64,000 nt of DNA from Lysobacter dokdonensis DS-58 (GTDB taxonomy: Bacteria; Pseudomonadota; Gammaproteobacteria; Xanthomonadales; Xanthomonadaceae). A model generated the notes under the pieces. That model worked only from the letters and a program-made list of their open reading frames with translations. It was not told where the DNA came from and did not search any database. The stretch lies in NCBI RefSeq assembly GCF_000770795.1, contig NZ_JRKJ01000018.1, forward strand, positions 1-64,000, in the 5' to 3' direction. A program made the position numbers and the translations under genes. Shown here one piece after another: positions 8,832-18,693 of the stretch (positions are counted from its first letter, which is position 1; each line of letters opens with the position of its first letter).

Positions 8832-11311
8832 AGGACGACGCGCTCCGCCGGAAGCTTGCCGATGCGGAGGCCGCGCTCCAGGCCGCCAACGCGGCGCTCG
8901 AAGTGGAACGCAATCGGTTCCGCGCCTTGTTCGACGCAGTGCCCGACCCCGTCAGCATTCTCGACTGGGAAGGCACCGTGCTCGACCTCAACAAGGCGGG
9001 CATCGCGGCCTACAACCGCCCGCGCACCGACATCGTCGGCAAGAACATCGACACGCTCAATCCCGACCTCCCGCGCGACCACCTCGCGCCGGTGTGGGAA
9101 GTGCTCAATCGCGGCGGGACGTACGTCGTGGAAGTCACCAACATGCGCGCCGACGGCACGCGCTTCCCCGTCGAAGTGCACTCGGCCGGGTTCAGCGATG
9201 GCGGCGAGACGCGGATCGTCGCCGTCGCGCGCGACCTCAGCAAACGCCACGAAGCCGAAGTCCGCTATCGCGAACTGATGGAAGTCATCGACAAGGGCAT
9301 CCTCGTGCGCAAGGCCGACGGCCGCGTGGCGTACGCCAACCCCGCCGCGATGCGCATCCTCGATATCCCGAAGGGCGCAAGCCTGGAAAAGGAACTCGCG
9401 CTCGACCACTGGCGCATCTTCGACGAACACGGCCAGGAACTCGACGACCAGGAACTGCCCTCCTTCCGCGCCCTGCGCACGGGCACGATTTCGCCGAGCA
9501 CGGTGCTGGGGTTCCTCAACCTCAACACGCGCCGGTTGGTGTGGCTGTCGATCACGTCGGTGCCCCAATTCGCGCCGGGGCAGGATCATCCGCAACAGGT
9601 GCTGTCGCTGTTCTCCGATGTCACCGCGTTCAAGCGCGACATCACGCTGTTCGATCGCGTGCAGGACCTCGCGCACGTCGGCGGCTGGGAATGGGACGCC
9701 AACAGCGAGCACGTCTATCTCACCGGCGAGGCGCAGCGCATGCTCGGCCTGGCGCGCGCGTCGGCGAGCATCAGCGAACTGCAGGCGTGCCTGCGCGAAA
9801 CCGAACGCAAGCGCTTCCACGATGCGCTGACGCGCGCGGTGGAGCACGGCGAAGGCTTCGAGATGGACTTGCAGGGCATCCGCGCCGACGGCCATACGCT
9901 GTGGATCCGCATCATCGGTGAATCCGAGGCCGCCGATCCCACCGGCACGCGCCTGACCGGCACGTTCCAGGACATCACCGAAACCAAGCAGGCCGAAGAA
10001 ACCCTGCGCGTGCAGGCGCGCACCGACCCGCTAACGATGCTGCTCAATCGCGACGCGGTGCTGGAAGAACTGGAGGCGCGGCTGTCGGACCGCTCGCACA
10101 GCGACGTCGCCGTGCTCTACATCGACCTCGACCGCTTCAAGGTCGTCAACGATGTCCTCGGCCACGCGGCCGGCGACCAGGTGATCGCAAGCGCCGCGCG
10201 TCGCATCCAGCGCGCGGTGGCCACCGAAGGCCTGATCGCCCGCTTCGGCGGCGACGAATTCCTCGTCGTCTGCCAGACCGGCGACGACCCCGAACGTCCG
10301 CAACGCCTCGCCGCATCCATCCTCGACGCCTTCGGTGACGCCTTCCGCATGGCGGGAGAAGAATTCACGATCACCGCGAGCGTCGGCATCGCGCGCGCGC
10401 CGGAGCACGGCGATCGGCCGCAGCTGCTGATCCAGAACGCCGACGTCGCGATGTACGACAGCAAGCGCCGCGCGCGCAACGGCTGGCAGGATTTCAGCGC
10501 CGCACTGGCCGAGCAGCAACAGCAGCGCCTGCAGATGGAGACGCACTTGCGGCGTGCGGTGGACAACCGCGAGTTCAAGCTGGTCTACCAGCCGCAGGTC
10601 GAACTCGCCACGGGGCGCATCATCGGCGCGGAGGCGCTGATCCGCTGGCGCAACGACACGCTCGGCGAAATGCGGCCGGATCACTTCATCGGACATGCGG
10701 AGAACACCGGCGACATCGTGCGCATCGGTGGTTGGGTGCTGCGCGAGGCGTGCCAGCAGATGCGGCGCTGGCGCGACGAAGGCCTGCCGATCGAGCGCGT
10801 CGCGGTGAACGTGTCGTATCGCCAGTTCCTCGCCGAGGATCTCGCGGAAACCGTCTCCGAAGCGCTGGCAAGCGCGGGCCTGCCCGGCGACGCGCTCGAA
10901 CTCGAATTCACCGAGCGCGTGCTGATCGAAGACGCGCCCGACACGCTGACCACGTTCGCCGGCCTGCGCATGTTGGGCGTGTTGTTGAGCATCGACGATT
11001 TCGGCGAAGGCTACAGCGCGCTCAACTATCTGCGCCGCCTGCCGATCCACGGCCTGAAATTGAGCCAGCAGTTCCTGACCGGCGTCCCGCACAACACCTC
11101 GGACGTCGCGATCTGCCAGGCCGTCGCCGGCATCGCACAGAGCCTCGGGCTCGGCCTGGTGGCCGAAGGCGTCGAGAACGACGCGCAACGCCAGTTCCTC
11201 ATTCGCCTGGGCGTGAAGATCGGCCAAGGCTTCCTGTTCGCACCGGGCCTGACGCCCGACGAACTCGCATTGCGCATCGCGCACCATGAACCTTCGAGAG
11301 CCCATGCCTGA
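8828..11311 (+). CDS. PAS-GGDEF-EAL c-di-GMP signalling protein
   Basis: An 827-residue cytoplasmic protein. A short coiled coil (residues 1-30) leads into about three PAS sensor domains (roughly 30-395). A GGDEF diguanylate cyclase domain follows (about 395-565, intact RFGGDEF) and then an EAL phosphodiesterase domain (about 570-820). The EAL domain retains GAEALIRW, the ELEFTER glutamate, DDFGEGYSAL and the AEGVEN glutamate, so hydrolysis is plausible. The usual KID motif reads KLS. No RxxD inhibitory site is seen before GGDEF. The GTG start at 8828 overlaps the liuE stop, linking it to the leucine operon transcript. No membrane segment or signal peptide is present. Confidence 0.92.
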   Translation: MKDDALRRKLADAEAALQAANAALEVERNRFRALFDAVPDPVSILDWEGTVLDLNKAGIAAYNRPRTDIVGKNIDTLNPDLPRDHLAPVWEVLNRGGTYVVEVTNMRADGTRFPVEVHSAGFSDGGETRIVAVARDLSKRHEAEVRYRELMEVIDKGILVRKADGRVAYANPAAMRILDIPKGASLEKELALDHWRIFDEHGQELDDQELPSFRALRTGTISPSTVLGFLNLNTRRLVWLSITSVPQFAPGQDHPQQVLSLFSDVTAFKRDITLFDRVQDLAHVGGWEWDANSEHVYLTGEAQRMLGLARASASISELQACLRETERKRFHDALTRAVEHGEGFEMDLQGIRADGHTLWIRIIGESEAADPTGTRLTGTFQDITETKQAEETLRVQARTDPLTMLLNRDAVLEELEARLSDRSHSDVAVLYIDLDRFKVVNDVLGHAAGDQVIASAARRIQRAVATEGLIARFGGDEFLVVCQTGDDPERPQRLAASILDAFGDAFRMAGEEFTITASVGIARAPEHGDRPQLLIQNADVAMYDSKRRARNGWQDFSAALAEQQQQRLQMETHLRRAVDNREFKLVYQPQVELATGRIIGAEALIRWRNDTLGEMRPDHFIGHAENTGDIVRIGGWVLREACQQMRRWRDEGLPIERVAVNVSYRQFLAEDLAETVSEALASAGLPGDALELEFTERVLIEDAPDTLTTFAGLRMLGVLLSIDDFGEGYSALNYLRRLPIHGLKLSQQFLTGVPHNTSDVAICQAVAGIAQSLGLGLVAEGVENDAQRQFLIRLGVKIGQGFLFAPGLTPDELALRIAHHEPSRAHA

Positions 11312-11789
11312 CGTGTCCGTTCGCCTCATCCACGCGCGCGACGATGCGCGCATGGCGGAAATCATCCGCACCGTGATGCCGGAGTTCGGCGCGTGCGGCG
11401 CGGGGTTCGCGATCAACGATCCGGAAGTCGACTGGATGAGCCGTGCGTACGCGCAGCCGCGAAGCGCGTACTGGGTGGTCGAGCGCGATGGCGTCGTCGA
11501 GGGCGGCGGCGGTGTCGCACCGCTGGAAGGCGGCGACCCCGACACGTGCGAGCTGCGCAAGATGTACTTCCTGCCGACGTTGCGCGGCCTCGGCGCGGGC
11601 GCGGAAGTGATGCGCCTGTCGCTCGACACCGCGCGCCAATTCGGTTTCAAGCGTTGCTACCTCGAAACGCTCTCCGGCATGGATGCGGCGATGAAGTTGT
11701 ACGAGCGCACCGGTTTCAAGCGCATCGACGCACCGATGGGCGATACCGGCCACGGCGGCTGCAACACGTTCTACCTGCTGGAGCTGTGA
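11304..11789 (+). CDS. GNAT family N-acetyltransferase
   Basis: A 161-residue single-domain GCN5-related acetyltransferase. The acetyl-CoA pyrophosphate loop is [11 protein letters not shown], followed by the typical [21 protein letters not shown] segment of motif B. The ATG at 11304, with a GAGAG ribosome site, is preferred over one at 11286. Both lie within the end of the upstream GGDEF/EAL gene. The substrate is unknown. It is followed by a secreted amidohydrolase two bases later. Confidence 0.88.
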   Translation: MPDVSVRLIHARDDARMAEIIRTVMPEFGACGAGFAINDPEVDWMSRAYAQPRSAYWVVERDGVVEGGGGVAPLEGGDPDTCELRKMYFLPTLRGLGAGAEVMRLSLDTARQFGFKRCYLETLSGMDAAMKLYERTGFKRIDAPMGDTGHGGCNTFYLLEL

Positions 11790-11791
11790 CG

Positions 11792-13075
11792 ATGCGTCGG
11801 ATGCTCGCTGCATTGCTGGCGTTCGCGACGGTGCAAGCCTTCGCCGCCGATGCACCGAAACCGGCGTACCTGCTGCAGCCCGATCGCGTGTGGACGGGCG
11901 AAGGCGCATCGCACGCCGGATGGGCGGTGCTGGTGCGCGATGGCGCGATCGTTGCGGTCGGTGATGCATCGAAGATCGACGCCCCGGCGGACGTGCAACG
12001 CATCGCCCTGCCCGGCACCACGCTGGTGCCCGGGCTGATCGACCTGCATTCGCACGTCTTCCTGCATCCGTACAACGAAACGCTCTGGAACGACCAGGTG
12101 CTGAAGGAACCGACGGCCGAACGCGTGTTGCGCGCGGCGCGCCACGCGCACGACACCTTGCAGGCCGGCTGGACCACGCTGCGCGACCTCGGCACCGAAG
12201 GCGCGAACTACGACGACGTCGCGGTGAAGCACGCGATCGAGAAAGGATTGATCGACGGCCCGCGGTTGTTCGTCGCCACCAAGGCGATCGTCGCCACCGC
12301 GAGCTACGGGCCCGGCCCGCGCGGATTCCGCGACGACCTCGACCTGCCGCGCGGCGCGCAGGAAGTCAGTGGCGTCGACGCCGGCATCGCCGTCGTGCGC
12401 GACCAGGCGGGACACGGCGCGGATTGGATCAAGTTGTACGGCGACTTCCGCGTCGGCTCCGATGGCGGCATGCGCCCGACATTCACCTCGGCGGAACTGA
12501 AGGCGATGATCGACGCCGCGCATCTCTCCGGCCGTCCCGTCGCGGTACATGCGATGACCGACGAGGCGGTGCGCATGGCGGTGGACGCCGGCGCCGACAC
12601 AATCGAACACGGATACGAAGTGTCGGAAGCCACGTTCCGTCGAATGAAGGAGCGCAACGTCGCGTGGCTGCCCACGCTCACGGCGACCGAGGCCTACGGC
12701 GAATACTTCGAACATTACGTGCCGGGCCAATCCGGACCGACGCAGGAAATGCGCGACGTCGCGGCGGCCTTCGCCCGCGCGCGCAAGGCCGGCGCGACGA
12801 TCGCCTGCGGCAGCGACGTCGGCGTGTTCGCGCACGGCACCAACTATCGCGAACCCGAATGGCTCGTGCGCCTGGGCATGACCCCGGCCGAAGCGATGGC
12901 CGCGTGCACGACCGTGGCCGCGAAGGTGCTTCGCCAGGATGCGACGTTCGGCGCGATCCGCGTGGGCCTGCGCGCCGACCTGGCCGCATTCACGGGCGAC
13001 CCGACGCAAGACATCGGGGCGCTGCGGCACCCGGTGTTCGTCATGAAGGACGGCACGGTCGCCCGCGCCCCTTAG
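11792..13075 (+). CDS. Secreted amidohydrolase (imidazolonepropionase-like)
   Basis: A 427-residue metal-dependent hydrolase with a Sec signal peptide (residues 1 to about 19, ending AFA before ADAPKPAY). Metal-site residues of the amidohydrolase superfamily are all recognisable: DLHSHV (HxH), the lysine in [22 protein letters not shown] and the aspartate of GSDVGVF. The sequence resembles Xaa-Pro/prolidase-like and imidazolonepropionase-like exported amidohydrolases that cleave dipeptides or cyclic amides. The exact substrate cannot be read. The gene is translationally close to the GNAT gene (2-base gap). Confidence 0.9.
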   Translation: MRRMLAALLAFATVQAFAADAPKPAYLLQPDRVWTGEGASHAGWAVLVRDGAIVAVGDASKIDAPADVQRIALPGTTLVPGLIDLHSHVFLHPYNETLWNDQVLKEPTAERVLRAARHAHDTLQAGWTTLRDLGTEGANYDDVAVKHAIEKGLIDGPRLFVATKAIVATASYGPGPRGFRDDLDLPRGAQEVSGVDAGIAVVRDQAGHGADWIKLYGDFRVGSDGGMRPTFTSAELKAMIDAAHLSGRPVAVHAMTDEAVRMAVDAGADTIEHGYEVSEATFRRMKERNVAWLPTLTATEAYGEYFEHYVPGQSGPTQEMRDVAAAFARARKAGATIACGSDVGVFAHGTNYREPEWLVRLGMTPAEAMAACTTVAAKVLRQDATFGAIRVGLRADLAAFTGDPTQDIGALRHPVFVMKDGTVARAP

Positions 13076-13115
13076 GGTAAAATCCCGCTTCTTTTCCGCC
13101 CGCAGGGACTCCCCC

Positions 13116-13886
13116 ATGCAGCTCTCCTCCACCCGCGCCCTGATCACCGGCGGCGTCTCCGGCCTCGGCTTCGCAGTCGCGCAGCACCTGGTCGCCAACG
13201 GCGCGAAGGTCGCGCTGTTCGACGTCAACGAAGAGAAGGGTGCCGCCGCCGTCGCGCAACTCGGCGCAGGCAACGCGCAGTTCTTCAAGACCGACGTCAG
13301 CGACGAGGCGGGCGTGGTCGCCAACGTCGCCGCCGCGAAGGACTTCCTCGGTGGCCTCAACGCCGCGATCAACTGCGCCGGCATCCTCGGCGCGGGCCGC
13401 GTGCTCGGCAAGGAAGCGCCGATGCCGTTGTCGCAGTTCTCCACCACGGTGATGGTCAACCTCGTCGGCAGCTTCAACGTCGCCAAGGCCGCGGCCAACC
13501 TGATGCAGCACAACGACGCCGGCACCGACGGCGAGCGCGGCGTGATCATCAACACCGCATCGGTCGCCGCCTATGAAGGCCAGATCGGCCAGGCCGCGTA
13601 TTCGGCCTCGAAGGGCGGCGTGGTCGGCATGACGCTGCCGATGGCGCGCGAACTCGCGCGCTTCGGCATCCGCGTGATGACGATCGCCCCGGGCATCTTC
13701 TGGACGCCGATGGTCGACGGCATGCCGGAGAACGTGCAGCAGTCGCTCGCTGCCTCGATCCCGTTCCCCTCCCGCCTGGGCAAGCCCGAAGAGTTCGCCG
13801 ACCTCGTCGCGTACATCCTCGGCAACACCTACCTCAACGGCGAAACCATCCGCCTCGACGGCGCCACGCGCCTCGCACCGAAGTGA
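13116..13886 (+). CDS. Short-chain dehydrogenase, 3-hydroxyacyl-CoA dehydrogenase type II-like
   Basis: A 256-residue Rossmann enzyme. The NAD-binding motif is TGGVSGLG, the second strand ends in VALFDV (Asp after beta2 favours NAD), and the catalytic set includes INTASVAA and YSASK. The overall pattern, including [13 protein letters not shown] and [14 protein letters not shown], resembles HSD17B10-type 2-methyl-3-hydroxyacyl-CoA dehydrogenases. These act in branched-chain amino acid and fatty-acid oxidation, in keeping with the liu genes upstream. A GGTAAAAT -10-like element lies just upstream. The substrate is inferred. Confidence 0.9.
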   Translation: MQLSSTRALITGGVSGLGFAVAQHLVANGAKVALFDVNEEKGAAAVAQLGAGNAQFFKTDVSDEAGVVANVAAAKDFLGGLNAAINCAGILGAGRVLGKEAPMPLSQFSTTVMVNLVGSFNVAKAAANLMQHNDAGTDGERGVIINTASVAAYEGQIGQAAYSASKGGVVGMTLPMARELARFGIRVMTIAPGIFWTPMVDGMPENVQQSLAASIPFPSRLGKPEEFADLVAYILGNTYLNGETIRLDGATRLAPK

Positions 13887-13890
13887 TCCC

Positions 13891-14457
13891 ATGAAGGCTT
13901 ACGACATCAAGAAGGGCAACGTCGTCGAACACAACGGCGGCGTGTACCAGATCCGCGACATCGAACGCAGCTCGCCGCAGGGCCGCGGCGGCAACGTGCG
14001 CTTCCGCTTCGTCATGTACAGCATCCCGGGCGGCACCAAGCTCGATGCGAGCTTCGACGGCGACGACAACCTGCGCGAAGTCGAGATGAGCCGCCGCGAA
14101 GCGACGTATTCGTACAAGGACGGCGATGCGTTCGTGTTCCTCGACGACGAGGACTACACGCCGTACACGCTCGACGCCGACGCGGTCGGCGACGCCGCCG
14201 GCTACATCGTCGACGATCTCACTGGCATCTATGTGCAGCTGATCGAAGACGCGCCCGTGGCGATCCAGTTGCCGCAGAGCGTGGCGATGGAAGTGATCGA
14301 AACGCCGCCGGAACTCAAGGGCGGCACGGCCACCAAGCGCCCGAAGCCGGCGAAGCTGCAGACCGGCCTGGAAATCATGGTGCCGGAGTACATCGGCAAC
14401 GGCGAGAAGGTGTGGGTCAATACGACGACGGGCGAGTTCGCGGGTCGCGCCGAGTAA
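13891..14457 (+). CDS. efpL: Elongation factor P-like protein EfpL (YeiP)
   Basis: A 188-residue EF-P paralogue with three OB-like domains. It shares YeiP hallmarks: SPQGRGG at the tip of the first-domain loop (Arg32 at the tip), DEDYTPYTL in the middle and the C-terminal [14 protein letters not shown]. True EF-P has a lysine or a modified arginine in a different loop context. EfpL relieves ribosome stalling at proline-rich and other difficult sequences. The ATG at 13891 is 4 bases after the SDR stop. Its 3' end overlaps the convergent Nudix gene by 41 bases. Confidence 0.92.
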   Translation: MKAYDIKKGNVVEHNGGVYQIRDIERSSPQGRGGNVRFRFVMYSIPGGTKLDASFDGDDNLREVEMSRREATYSYKDGDAFVFLDDEDYTPYTLDADAVGDAAGYIVDDLTGIYVQLIEDAPVAIQLPQSVAMEVIETPPELKGGTATKRPKPAKLQTGLEIMVPEYIGNGEKVWVNTTTGEFAGRAE

Positions 14458-15001
14458 GCCACTTCCGGGCCATCCGCCGGACCGAGTCGTCCATCGACTC
14501 GTCGTCCACCAGCGACGCGATCGCACGCCATGCCAGCGCGTGCGATTCGTCGCTGACGACGAACTCCTCGCTCCCATTCGCACGCACGACGTATCGCACG
14601 TCGTAATGGACATGCGCCGGCACGCCCTTGTGTTCGGGGATCTCGTGCGCGTCGAGGTCGAAGATCCCGGCCTCGACCGACAAGTCCGACAGCCCCGATT
14701 CCTCCTGCGCCTCGGTCAGCGCCACGCGCGCGAAATCGCGCACGCCGTCGGCGTGCCCGCCCAGCTGCAACCAGCGATCGAGCTTGCGATGGTGCGTGAG
14801 CAGCACGCGCTCGCCCGTGCGGTCGACCAGCCAGGCCGAGGCGGTGAAGTGGCCCGCCAGCCGCTCGCGCACGAACGGATCCTGCGCATCGTCGAGCAGG
14901 GCGAGGAAGCGGCCGACGGTGGCCGCTTCGGCCGGCCAGCGCGCGCGATAGTCGGCCAGCGACAGGCGTGGTGCTTCTCCGGCATTCGGATCGAGGGACA
15001 T
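14417..15001 (-). CDS. Nudix hydrolase
   Basis: A 194-residue Nudix-fold protein. The helix part of the Nudix box is present as TEAQEESGL, and the loop as GGHADGV. The expected first glutamate and the arginine of the REXXEE motif are replaced ([14 protein letters not shown]). The family with [25 protein letters not shown] at the N-terminus hydrolyses nucleoside diphosphate derivatives; the substrate is unknown. It is convergent with efpL and overlaps it by 41 bases. Confidence 0.87.
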   Translation of the reverse strand: MSLDPNAGEAPRLSLADYRARWPAEAATVGRFLALLDDAQDPFVRERLAGHFTASAWLVDRTGERVLLTHHRKLDRWLQLGGHADGVRDFARVALTEAQEESGLSDLSVEAGIFDLDAHEIPEHKGVPAHVHYDVRYVVRANGSEEFVVSDESHALAWRAIASLVDDESMDDSVRRMARKWLTRRDPRTRPSSY

Positions 15002-15054
15002 CGGCTGCGGATCATTGGGGGGAAGACGGGATTATCGCCGCCCCCTGACGTTAC

Positions 15055-15084
15055 TTGTGCGCCCGCGCCGCCGCGGGGTATGTT
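15055..15084 (+). promoter_or_regulatory. Candidate sigma-70 promoter for the amino-acid permease
   Basis: TTGTGC (15055-15060) and TATGTT (15079-15084) are separated by 18 bases, about 70 bases before the permease ATG. Confidence 0.4.
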
Positions 15085-15156
15085 CGCGGGCGGCCCACGC
15101 CACCGCCGTTTCCGGCACCCGTGGGGCTCACTAATCAGCTCTCCGGGGAGAACCAA

Positions 15157-16698
15157 ATGCTGTTCTGGCGTGTCAAGCCTCTGGATTTAATCCTGAAGAC
15201 AGCCGAGAAGAAGGCGCTCAAGCGCCAGCTCGGCGCCTTCCAACTGACGATGCTCGGCATCGGCGCGATCATCGGCACGGGCATCTTCGTGCTGACCGCC
15301 GAAGCGGCGCAGAAGGCCGGTCCCGGCATGATGGTGTCGTTCGTGATCGCAGGCTTCGTCTGCGCGGTCGCGGCGCTGTGCTACGCCGAGCTCGCGGCGA
15401 TGGTGCCCGTCTCCGGCTCCGCCTACACCTACTCCTACGCGGTCCTCGGCGAGTTCGTCGCCTGGCTCGTGGGCTGGGCCCTCATCCTCGAATACGCCGT
15501 CGCGGCAAGCGCAGTGTCGGTCGGATGGTCCGGCTACCTGGTCGGCCTGCTCAAACACTCGGTCGGCATCGAGATCCCGGCCGCACTGGCCACCGGCCCC
15601 TACGCCGGCGGCATCGTGAACCTCCCGGCGATCTTCATCGGCCTGCTGGTCACCGCGCTGCTGATCCGCGGCACCAAGGAAAGCGCGGTGTTCAACGCCT
15701 TCCTGGTGACGGTCAAGGTGCTCGCGCTGTGCGCATTCATCGCGCTGGCGATTCCGGTGATGAAGGACACGAACTTCCACCCGTTCGCGCCTCTGGGCAA
15801 CGCCGGCATCGTGGGCGCCGCGGCGTCGATCTTCTTCGCGTACGTGGGCTTCGACGCGGTCTCCACCGCCGCCGAGGAAACCAACAATCCGCAGCGCAAC
15901 ATCCCGATCGGCCTGATCGCCTCGCTGGTGGTCTGCACGATCTTCTACCTGCTCGTCGCCGCCGGCGCCATCGGCTCCTACGGTGCGCAGCCGGTGTTCG
16001 CCGCGGATGGTTCGCCGCTCTCGCCGGGTTCGCTCGAACTCGCCGCGCGATGCAAGGAACTGGCCGGCGACAACATGCCGCTGGTGTGCTCGAGCGAAGC
16101 GCTGGCGCACGTGCTGCGCATGATCGGCCACCCGATGGTCGGCAACCTGCTCGGCCTGGCCGCGTTCATCGCCCTGCCGTCGGTCATCCTGATGATGATC
16201 TACGGCCAGACGCGCATCTTCTTCACGATGTCGCGCGACGGCCTGCTGCCGCCGGTGCTGAGCAAGGTGCATCCGCGCTTCAACACCCCGCACATCGTGA
16301 CCATGATGACGGGCCTGGCGGTCATGATCGCCGCGGCGTTCCTGCCGGTCGGCAAGCTGGCCGACATCTCGAACTCGGGCACGCTGTTCGCGTTCCTCGT
16401 GGTCTCGCTGGCGGTCATGATGCTCCGCCGCAGCGATCCGACGCGTCACCGGCCGTTCCGCACCCCGCTGGTGTGGATCATCGCCCCGATGTCGGTCATC
16501 GGCTGCATGGTGCTGTTCTGGTACCTGCCGCGCGACGCCAAGCTGGTCTTCCCGATCTGGGCGGCGATCGGCCTGTTCTTCTACTTCATCTACGGCTACC
16601 GCAAGAGCCACATGAAGCCGGGCAACGCGCCGGTGGACGATGGCCCGACGCTCGAAGCCGCGCCGGTCTTCCACGAAGGTCCGGAACCGGGCCCGTAA
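15157..16698 (+). CDS. APC-family amino acid permease (cationic amino acid transporter type)
   Basis: A 513-residue inner-membrane transporter with about 12 hydrophobic segments. The first transmembrane region carries the APC signature [11 protein letters not shown]. The extended N-terminal [19 protein letters not shown] and a C-terminal ending near [20 protein letters not shown] match the YfnA/CAT-1-like branch. The exact amino acid substrate is unknown. The ATG at 15157 is preceded by GGGGAG. A strong terminator follows at 16722-16752, so the gene is probably monocistronic. Confidence 0.92.
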   Translation: MLFWRVKPLDLILKTAEKKALKRQLGAFQLTMLGIGAIIGTGIFVLTAEAAQKAGPGMMVSFVIAGFVCAVAALCYAELAAMVPVSGSAYTYSYAVLGEFVAWLVGWALILEYAVAASAVSVGWSGYLVGLLKHSVGIEIPAALATGPYAGGIVNLPAIFIGLLVTALLIRGTKESAVFNAFLVTVKVLALCAFIALAIPVMKDTNFHPFAPLGNAGIVGAAASIFFAYVGFDAVSTAAEETNNPQRNIPIGLIASLVVCTIFYLLVAAGAIGSYGAQPVFAADGSPLSPGSLELAARCKELAGDNMPLVCSSEALAHVLRMIGHPMVGNLLGLAAFIALPSVILMMIYGQTRIFFTMSRDGLLPPVLSKVHPRFNTPHIVTMMTGLAVMIAAAFLPVGKLADISNSGTLFAFLVVSLAVMMLRRSDPTRHRPFRTPLVWIIAPMSVIGCMVLFWYLPRDAKLVFPIWAAIGLFFYFIYGYRKSHMKPGNAPVDDGPTLEAAPVFHEGPEPGP

Positions 16699-16721
16699 GC
16701 GAAGCCACATGGCGACACCGG

Positions 16722-16752
16722 AACGGCGCGGGCAACCGCGCCGTTTCCTTTT
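16722..16752 (+). terminator. Rho-independent terminator after the permease gene
   Basis: A 10-bp stem AACGGCGCGG/CCGCGCCGTT with a GCAA tetraloop is followed by a TTCCTTTT tail. It lies 24 bases after the permease stop. Confidence 0.8.
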
Positions 16753-16805
16753 GCGGCAACGGCCCGTTTGCGGCGGCTGAACACGCATTCGGTAAACTCC
16801 CCCGC

Positions 16806-17444
16806 ATGAACGCCCCCCTCCCCTTCGACCGCGAAGCGCTGCGGCGCGCGGCCGGCGAGATCGTCGCCAACGTCACCGAACTCGCCGCCCGCGGGTGGAC
16901 GCCGGCCACCAGCAGCAACTTCTCGCGGCGCATCGATGCGCACCATGCGGCCATCACCGTCTCCGGCCGCGACAAGGGCCGCCTGAGCGACGCCGACATC
17001 ATGGTCGTCGACCTCGAAGGCCAGCCGGTGGCCACGGAGCACCGCCCCTCCGCGGAAACGCTGTTGCACACGCAGCTCTACAAGCGTTACCCCGAAGTGG
17101 GCTGCATCCTGCACACGCATTCGCAGAACCAGACCATCGCCTCGCGATTGTTCGCCGGCGCCGGGCAGATGCGGCTGGACGGCTATGAACTGCTGAAGGC
17201 CTTCCGCGGCAACGACACGCACGAAGCCGAAGTGATCGTCCCCGTGCTGCCGAACTCGCAGGACATGCACACGCTGGCCGCGCAGGTGGACTGCCTGCTC
17301 GACCGCCAACCGATGTGGGGGTATCTCATCGACGGCCACGGGCTGTACGCCTGGGGCACCGACATGGCCGAAGCGCGCCGCCACCTGGAAGCGTTCGAAT
17401 TCCTGATCGGCTGCGAACTGGAACTGAGGAAGCTGCAACGATGA
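16806..17444 (+). CDS. mtnB: Methylthioribulose-1-phosphate dehydratase
   Basis: A 212-residue class II aldolase-fold enzyme of the methionine salvage pathway that dehydrates 5-methylthioribulose-1-phosphate. Motifs include [11 protein letters not shown] at the N-terminus, ILHTHSQNQ (zinc-binding His pair) and DGHGLYAWG (third His). It begins an overlapping operon mtnB-mtnD-mtnC; its stop overlaps the mtnD ATG by four bases. A weak TAAACT -10-like element sits before the start. The first pathway genes (mtnP, mtnA) are not in the window. Confidence 0.93.
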   Translation: MNAPLPFDREALRRAAGEIVANVTELAARGWTPATSSNFSRRIDAHHAAITVSGRDKGRLSDADIMVVDLEGQPVATEHRPSAETLLHTQLYKRYPEVGCILHTHSQNQTIASRLFAGAGQMRLDGYELLKAFRGNDTHEAEVIVPVLPNSQDMHTLAAQVDCLLDRQPMWGYLIDGHGLYAWGTDMAEARRHLEAFEFLIGCELELRKLQR

Positions 17445-18001
17445 GCCGCCTGCGGATTTTCGAAGAAGACCATCCCGACCAGCCGGTCGTCGTCGCGCGC
17501 ACACTCGAGGAGATCGCGCGCGAACTCGCGCCGATCAACGTGCAGTTCGAGCGGTGGGAAGCTTCGCAGCCCGTCCAGGCTGGCGACTCTCCCGAAACGG
17601 TCATGGCCGCCTACAAGGCCGACATCGACCGCCTGGTCTCCGAGCGCGGCTTCAAGACGGTCGATGTCGTGAGCATCGCGCCCGACAACCCGAACCGCGC
17701 GGAGATGCGCAAGAAGTTCCTCGACGAGCATTTCCACAAGGAAGACGAGGTGCGTTTCTTCGTCGACGGCTCGGGGCTGTTCACGCTGCACGTCGACGGC
17801 CGCGTCTACGAGATGCTGTGCGAGTCCGGGGATCTGATCGCGGTGCCCGATGGCATGACGCATTGGTTCGACATGGGGCCGGAGCCGCGCTTTGTCGCGA
17901 TCCGGTTCTTCACCGAGCCTGATGGCTGGGTCGGGCATTTCACCGGCACCGACATCGCGCAGAAATTCCCGCGCTACGAGACCGGGCAGGCGCGCGAGTG
18001 A
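17441..18001 (+). CDS. mtnD: Acireductone dioxygenase
   Basis: A 186-residue cupin that oxidises acireductone to the keto acid precursor of methionine (Fe form), or to a CO-releasing off-pathway product (Ni form). Metal ligands are visible in [15 protein letters not shown] (H-x-H-x3-E) and the later histidine in [10 protein letters not shown]. It overlaps mtnB by four bases and shares a base with the mtnC start, as expected for tightly coupled translation. Confidence 0.95.
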   Translation: MSRLRIFEEDHPDQPVVVARTLEEIARELAPINVQFERWEASQPVQAGDSPETVMAAYKADIDRLVSERGFKTVDVVSIAPDNPNRAEMRKKFLDEHFHKEDEVRFFVDGSGLFTLHVDGRVYEMLCESGDLIAVPDGMTHWFDMGPEPRFVAIRFFTEPDGWVGHFTGTDIAQKFPRYETGQARE

Positions 18002-18693
18002 TGGGCGCGCGCATCCTGACCGACATCGAAGGCACCACCAGCAGCATCTCCTTCGTGCGCGACGTGCTGTTCCCGTACGCGCGCCGCGCGCTGCCGGGCT
18101 TCGTGCGCGAACACGGCGACGAGCCGGACGTGCGGCGTTGGCTCGACCAGGTTGCCGTCGAGAACGGCGGCGTGTGCAGCGACGATGTGATCGTCGAAAC
18201 GCTGCAGGGCTGGATCGACGAAGACCGCAAGCACACCGCGCTCAAGGCCTTGCAGGGCATGGTGTGGGACGCGGGCTACCGCAATGCCGACTTCACGGCG
18301 CCCCTGTATCCGGATGTCGCGCCCGCATTGCGGGCATGGCGCGATGCGGGTGTGCCGCTCGCGGTGTATTCGTCGGGCTCGGTGCCCGCGCAGAAGCTGT
18401 TGTTCGGGCACACCGATGCGGGCGACCTGACGGGCGTGTTCGACGCGTGGTTCGATACCGCCGTGGGCCACAAGCGCGACGCCGACAGCTACCGCCGCAT
18501 CGCCGCGGAATACGGCGGGAATGCGGGAGACATCGTGTTCCTGTCCGACATCGTCGAAGAACTGGACGCCGCACGCGAAGCGGGCATGCGCACGGTGTTG
18601 CTGGATCGTCGTGCGGATTACCCGACGCCGCGCATGGGTAACGCGGCCAATGGGCACACGCGGGTGGAATCGTTCGCCGACGTCACATTCTAG
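18001..18693 (+). CDS. mtnC: Enolase-phosphatase E1
   Basis: A 230-residue HAD-superfamily protein with bifunctional enolase and phosphatase activity. It makes acireductone from 2,3-diketo-5-methylthiopentyl-1-phosphate. The first HAD motif is atypical but normal for MtnC ([14 protein letters not shown]). The second is [13 protein letters not shown], and the last acidic motif is [12 protein letters not shown]. The ATG at 18001 shares its A with the mtnD stop. A GTG at 17998 is an alternative. The 3' end overlaps the convergent phosphoesterase by 11 bases. Confidence 0.94.
   Translation: MGARILTDIEGTTSSISFVRDVLFPYARRALPGFVREHGDEPDVRRWLDQVAVENGGVCSDDVIVETLQGWIDEDRKHTALKALQGMVWDAGYRNADFTAPLYPDVAPALRAWRDAGVPLAVYSSGSVPAQKLLFGHTDAGDLTGVFDAWFDTAVGHKRDADSYRRIAAEYGGNAGDIVFLSDIVEELDAAREAGMRTVLLDRRADYPTPRMGNAANGHTRVESFADVTF

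Noticed and set aside
15187-16788. A 533-codon minus-strand frame opposite the amino-acid permease
   Set aside because: Its composition (Arg, Asp, Glu, His) is a shadow of a membrane protein gene; no domain and no ribosome site.
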